Assembly: GCA_963921935.1 (NCBI GenBank)
Contig: OY998176.1
Span: forward strand, 49,749,813-49,813,812
DNA length: 64,000 nucleotides
Source: Galeruca laticollis
Lineage: Eukaryota > Arthropoda > Insecta > Coleoptera > Chrysomelidae
Direction of reading: 5' to 3'
The translations under genes and the position numbers were made by a program. Positions 61,294 through 64,000 of the stretch are shown here, piece after piece. Position 1 is the first letter of the stretch, and each line of letters begins with the position of its first letter. A model generated the notes under the pieces. It saw nothing but the letters and a program-made list of their open reading frames with translations, was not told the origin of the DNA and searched no databases.

Positions 61294-62275
61294 TTAATTT
61301 TCGTTATACAACTTAAACAAAGACACGAGTTTTCCTCCTTTTTCTATGCCTAATCTGTTTCTACTATCCGAGTGTACAAGACCAAAAGAGCTGAATACTC
61401 GTTCTACTAAAGCTGAAGAAGCAGTTATATACAGGAACTGTTTTATTATTGGCAACTGTTTCAAGATTTCCGGCTCATCATTTTGTGATAACCACCATTG
61501 TAGTCCGTTCACATTTTTTATTACTTCGTCCGAAAACATAACTTGCTTAAATTGAGCACTGCGGGCATTTAACTTTATTACTAATGGTAACAGTCCGGTG
61601 TTTTCATATAACTCGTTAATTGTTTCTAAAGCTATATTCTTTTCTTCCCGAGTTAACTGGTATTTTGTTTTTTGTGGATTCAACATATACGCTATAAAAT
61701 GATATGTCGTTAGTGCTTGCTTATATCGATTAATAAATTGTTGTGTTTTTTGTAATGGTAATTCCACAGATTCATCAAAGATATATTATAAATGTTTCCA
61801 CTGCTATACAGCATCTGCGATAGTAGCATTTTTCCTCTGCACAGTATCAAGAGCAACTGATATAGGTTTTAAAATGTTTAAATAATCTTGCGCTGCATGT
61901 TTAATCGCAATATTTGAAACTTTTTGGTAAATAGTGGAATGAATCTCCTTTTTATTTTCTTCGCAGATGTCCTACTGAGTGTCATACATCTCTAAGCAGT
62001 CGCCAAGGCTATTCCATCGCACATCGCTTGGAAGGACTAAAGCGCTGCCTCCTGCTTGACTGAATTTAGCTCTAGCCAAATGGTTATTTCGAAAATACTT
62101 AACAATTTGGACCACATGTTCTTTAACGCCTTTAACTTGAAAGTCCTTGCACAGTAAATTAAAAATATGTGCAGAGCAGCCATAAGTTATAAGTTTTGCG
62201 TTCGTTTTTTCTTCTAATGTTTTTCTCATGTGTCATATTTGCGGCATTGTCTGTCACAATAGTATATTACGTAAC
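61294..62275 (-). pseudogene. hAT transposase body, frameshifted
   Basis: It starts near 62275 with IVTDNAANMT (conserved hAT D.AANM), then a frameshift to MRKTLEEKTNAKLITYGCSA and HIFNLLCKDF, DVRWNSLGDCLEMYD, a stop at about 61972, and the dimerisation region ITASSALVERVFSSFGLVHS..RNRLGIEKGG ending at 61294. The segment between the BED exon and VTDNAAN (about 130 residues in relatives) is missing and has hairpin sequence in its place. Confidence 0.8.
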
Positions 62276-62370
62276 GTGTGTTGTAAGAAGCATTTTACGA
62301 AAGAACAGAAAAGTTCGCACGAAGCCGCGAGTGCGTAAAATGCGTTACAACACGAGTTACGTACTATAAT
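62257..62370. repeat. GC-tipped hairpin element
   Basis: AATAGTATATTACGTAACGT..GTTGTAA pairs with TTACAACACGAGTTACGTAC..; inner GCATTTTACG pairs with CGTAAAATGC, and the tip is GCACGAAGCCGCGAGTGC. Same design as 28701-28831. Confidence 0.8.
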
Positions 62371-62538
62371 TTACCAACGACCTACTTGTACTTGTAATCT
62401 TATTAAGGGATTTAAAGTACAAATAAAAACGTACATCCTCGATGACCAGCCAAGTTTTATAAAAGTCGCTCCTCGATACCCATCCTAAGTAGTATTTATT
62501 TTTATTAAAGAGTATGTAGAATTACCGGAATTGCATAA

Positions 62539-62663
62539 AATAGCGTATACACCTCTCGACTAAAGTGACATTAATCCCTTACGTGGATTACTTCCCTCAG
62601 GAATCAAACACCGCCCGCGGGATTAAATGGGCCACTTTAGTCGCTTGGTGTATAATATACTAT
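62539..62663. repeat. GC-tipped hairpin element
   Basis: AATAGCGTATACACC..CGACTAAAGTG pairs with CACTTTAGTCG..GGTGTATAATATACTATT; the loop contains ACACCGCCCGCGGGATT. Its outer end AATATACTATT matches the other two hairpins. Confidence 0.78.
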
Positions 62664-63243
62664 TGTTTACTAATATGAGATACATTCAGACAGCTAAAAG
62701 ATGCGGATTGAATGAAACGGAACCAATTATCATATAATTCCAAATAACTCTTAGTATTAAATGCAATCTCATATCTAATAAATGTTATCTACCATTTATA
62801 TATAGAATAAAATTCAACGTCAAATATCTAAGTAATAAATTTTGAATAAAATGGCTACGTCTATTGACAGTTGCTAAGTGGTTGCTATGGAAGCCGTGCG
62901 ATTTACTTTACAGCCGTGCGTTTTGCTTTACCGTGCGTAATAGACGTCTTACATTGATTGCCGACTGTGTGTTTTTGACTACTTACAGGGGTGGTCATGG
63001 GTAAAAAATATTTCAAAATATCTCAGAATATATAATAAAAAATTACACTATGTTACTTAACTTATAATTAATATTTATGTCTCAAAACTTTCACTAAATT
63101 ATCTCAATAATAAAATATCAAGTGCTTGGACAATCAATAAAAAACAAAAAATGTTAGGCAAAATCTAACCACGCGATCATTCCCGGGTTAATAATAAAAA
63201 TCTTTATTAAGTATAATTAAAATTAAATTAATAATTTAATTAC

Positions 63244-63412
63244 CTGTATCCCTCTCTTGATAATTACAAACATCGTGGTGTGCTTCAAGTCTTTGGACTA
63301 ACCCTTGAATATCTTTCTTGCACTTTCTACAAATAGCCCTACACCCCAATTTATTTGGATTTAATGTCTTAATATAGAACTGCCATTTTGGGTCCTCTTT
63401 TCTTCCACTCAT
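63244..63412 (-). pseudogene. hAT transposase exon 1: BED-type zinc finger
   Basis: ATG 63412 starts MSGRKEDPKWQFYIKTLNPN, followed by CRAICRKCKKDIQGLVQRLE and AHHDVCNYQERDT: a C-C-H-C finger in the position of a BED domain. A consensus donor (ACAG|GTAATT) ends the exon at 63244. Confidence 0.7.
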
Positions 63413-64000
63413 TTTACTTTATTTATGTGTTTTCACTTCACTTAACTAACCTAACTAGCGAAATGCGTGAAATTGTTGGGCAACGTCAATTTATAGGTTG
63501 AGAAGGAAAACAAGCCTCGACAGGAATATTCTTGCAAAAAACACAACAAACGCGTCCGTGCCTCACTCGGCAATACTGGGCACTGTATAGTGAGTGTATA
63601 GGATAACAAATTGCGACAAGAATTTTCTTGCAAGAAGCGCGACAAATGCGTTGTTACAAATTTTTGAGCCACAAATTGTATTATAATGGTTTTTGATTTT
63701 TTTAATAAAAATCAGATTTTGCCCAACCCTGTTTTGACATCTAGTGCGGATTCTAAGGAATCTATCATCGCCGAAGAAGAACCTAAGTACTAAAATCAGC
63801 TGTGAGTACCAAGTTCCTAATTTTTACTTTTCCTTACCTTTTAAAAAGATTATATGAAAGAAATTTTTAATTTTTTTTATTAATGATATAGAAGATTGAT
63901 TAAGAATATTTGATAAGTTTAATATTAAAGGAAAAATAAATAAAAATAGTTTTAAGAATTTAGATTTATCTAATAATTTAAATAATTGGGAGCTATTCAA

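Larger units (their letters stand above)
61043..63731 (-). mobile_element. hAT transposon, complete ends, with internal hairpin insert
   Basis: Ends CAGGGTTGGGC (61043) and GCCCAACCCTG (to 63731) form an 11-bp inverted repeat. The target duplication TTTTGACA is exact (61035-61042 and 63732-63739). It carries a broken transposase on the minus strand. 62257-63240 is occupied by two hairpins and other non-hAT sequence. Confidence 0.95.
60761..64000 (+). mobile_element. 5' part of a gypsy-type retrotransposon (LTR, PBS, leader), split by hAT
   Basis: TGGCGCAGTCCACAGTAGGA at 60957-60976 is a primer-binding site of the 17.6/297 type (tRNA-Ser). Upstream, 60761-60956 (AGTTAGAGGC.. to ..ACGTAAT) fits a short LTR with a TATA box (TATATATAAGG near 60823). 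The leader runs to 61042 and resumes at 63732 after the hAT element. Later sequence up to the window edge is leader or gag start, with no clear domain. LTR boundaries are provisional. Confidence 0.6.

Noticed and set aside
60124..64000. Search for the katanin first exon (AWKLQ-like start) on the minus strand
   Set aside because: No ATG exon with a suitable phase-1 donor was convincing; a KLWKFF-like reading near 61000 falls in the retrotransposon leader.

Overview
The window is eukaryotic nuclear DNA, most likely from an insect. It is very AT-rich and packed with transposable elements (TEs) of the kinds common in arthropods: IS630-Tc1-mariner, piggyBac, hAT, pogo/Tigger, Penelope-like elements (PLEs), several LINE families, gypsy-type LTR elements and foldback elements. 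I cannot name the species.

One conserved host gene runs through almost the whole window on the minus strand: the katanin p80 regulatory subunit (KATNB1 / kat80). Eight internal coding exons can be placed with consensus splice sites and fully consistent reading phase. From 5' to 3' they are 60123-59868, 36922-36777, 31678-31269, 22109-21821, 21449-21387, 10902-10766, 4763-4583 and 727-462. They give 582 continuous codons: the WD40 propeller, the linker, and the conserved stretch just before the con80 domain. The first exon (start codon, first ~15 residues) and the con80 exons lie outside the window. Everything else I recognise sits in katanin introns or upstream of the first visible exon.

Layout, left to right. 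0.7-4.6 kb: decayed mariner, minisatellite, SINE-like repeat and a LINE 3' end that stops next to the exon-7 splice donor. 4.8-10.8 kb: a 5'-truncated USP2-like retropseudogene, a LINE RNase H fragment and a Tigger remnant. 10.9-21.4 kb: a Jockey-like LINE split by a nearly intact DD41D-type mariner, an inverted pair of PLE tails with candidate hammerhead ribozymes, and a large degraded RNase H-bearing LINE. 22.1-31.3 kb: LINE fragments, a 3.4-kb foldback element carrying a solo LTR, a hairpin and a CR1-like LINE. 31.7-36.8 kb: a decayed DDE transposase and a second RNase H-bearing LINE with a palindromic PLE insertion. 36.9-59.9 kb: a piggyBac element with TTAA ends, a 9.2-kb composite mariner, a primer-binding-site-like minisatellite, an inverted PLE pair, and a second foldback element interrupted by a hAT transposon. 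60.1-64 kb: the 5' part of a gypsy-type retrotransposon interrupted by another hAT element.

Besides the katanin gene, the best-supported items are elements whose ends and target-site duplications can be read directly: mariner 13090-14380 (TA), piggyBac 38321-40956 (TTAA), hAT 56192-59226 (ACCCACTG), hAT 61043-63731 (TTTTGACA), MITE 53480-53649 (GTGGAAAA), solo LTR 26142-26535 (ATAA) and composite mariner 41036-50244 (TA). The most unusual material is the repeated occurrence of PLE 3' ends as inverted pairs (two flanked by 13-bp duplications, one pair carrying hammerhead-like motifs), two foldback elements whose arms are tandem arrays, a small family of GC-tipped hairpins, and a minisatellite resembling a retroviral-type primer-binding site.
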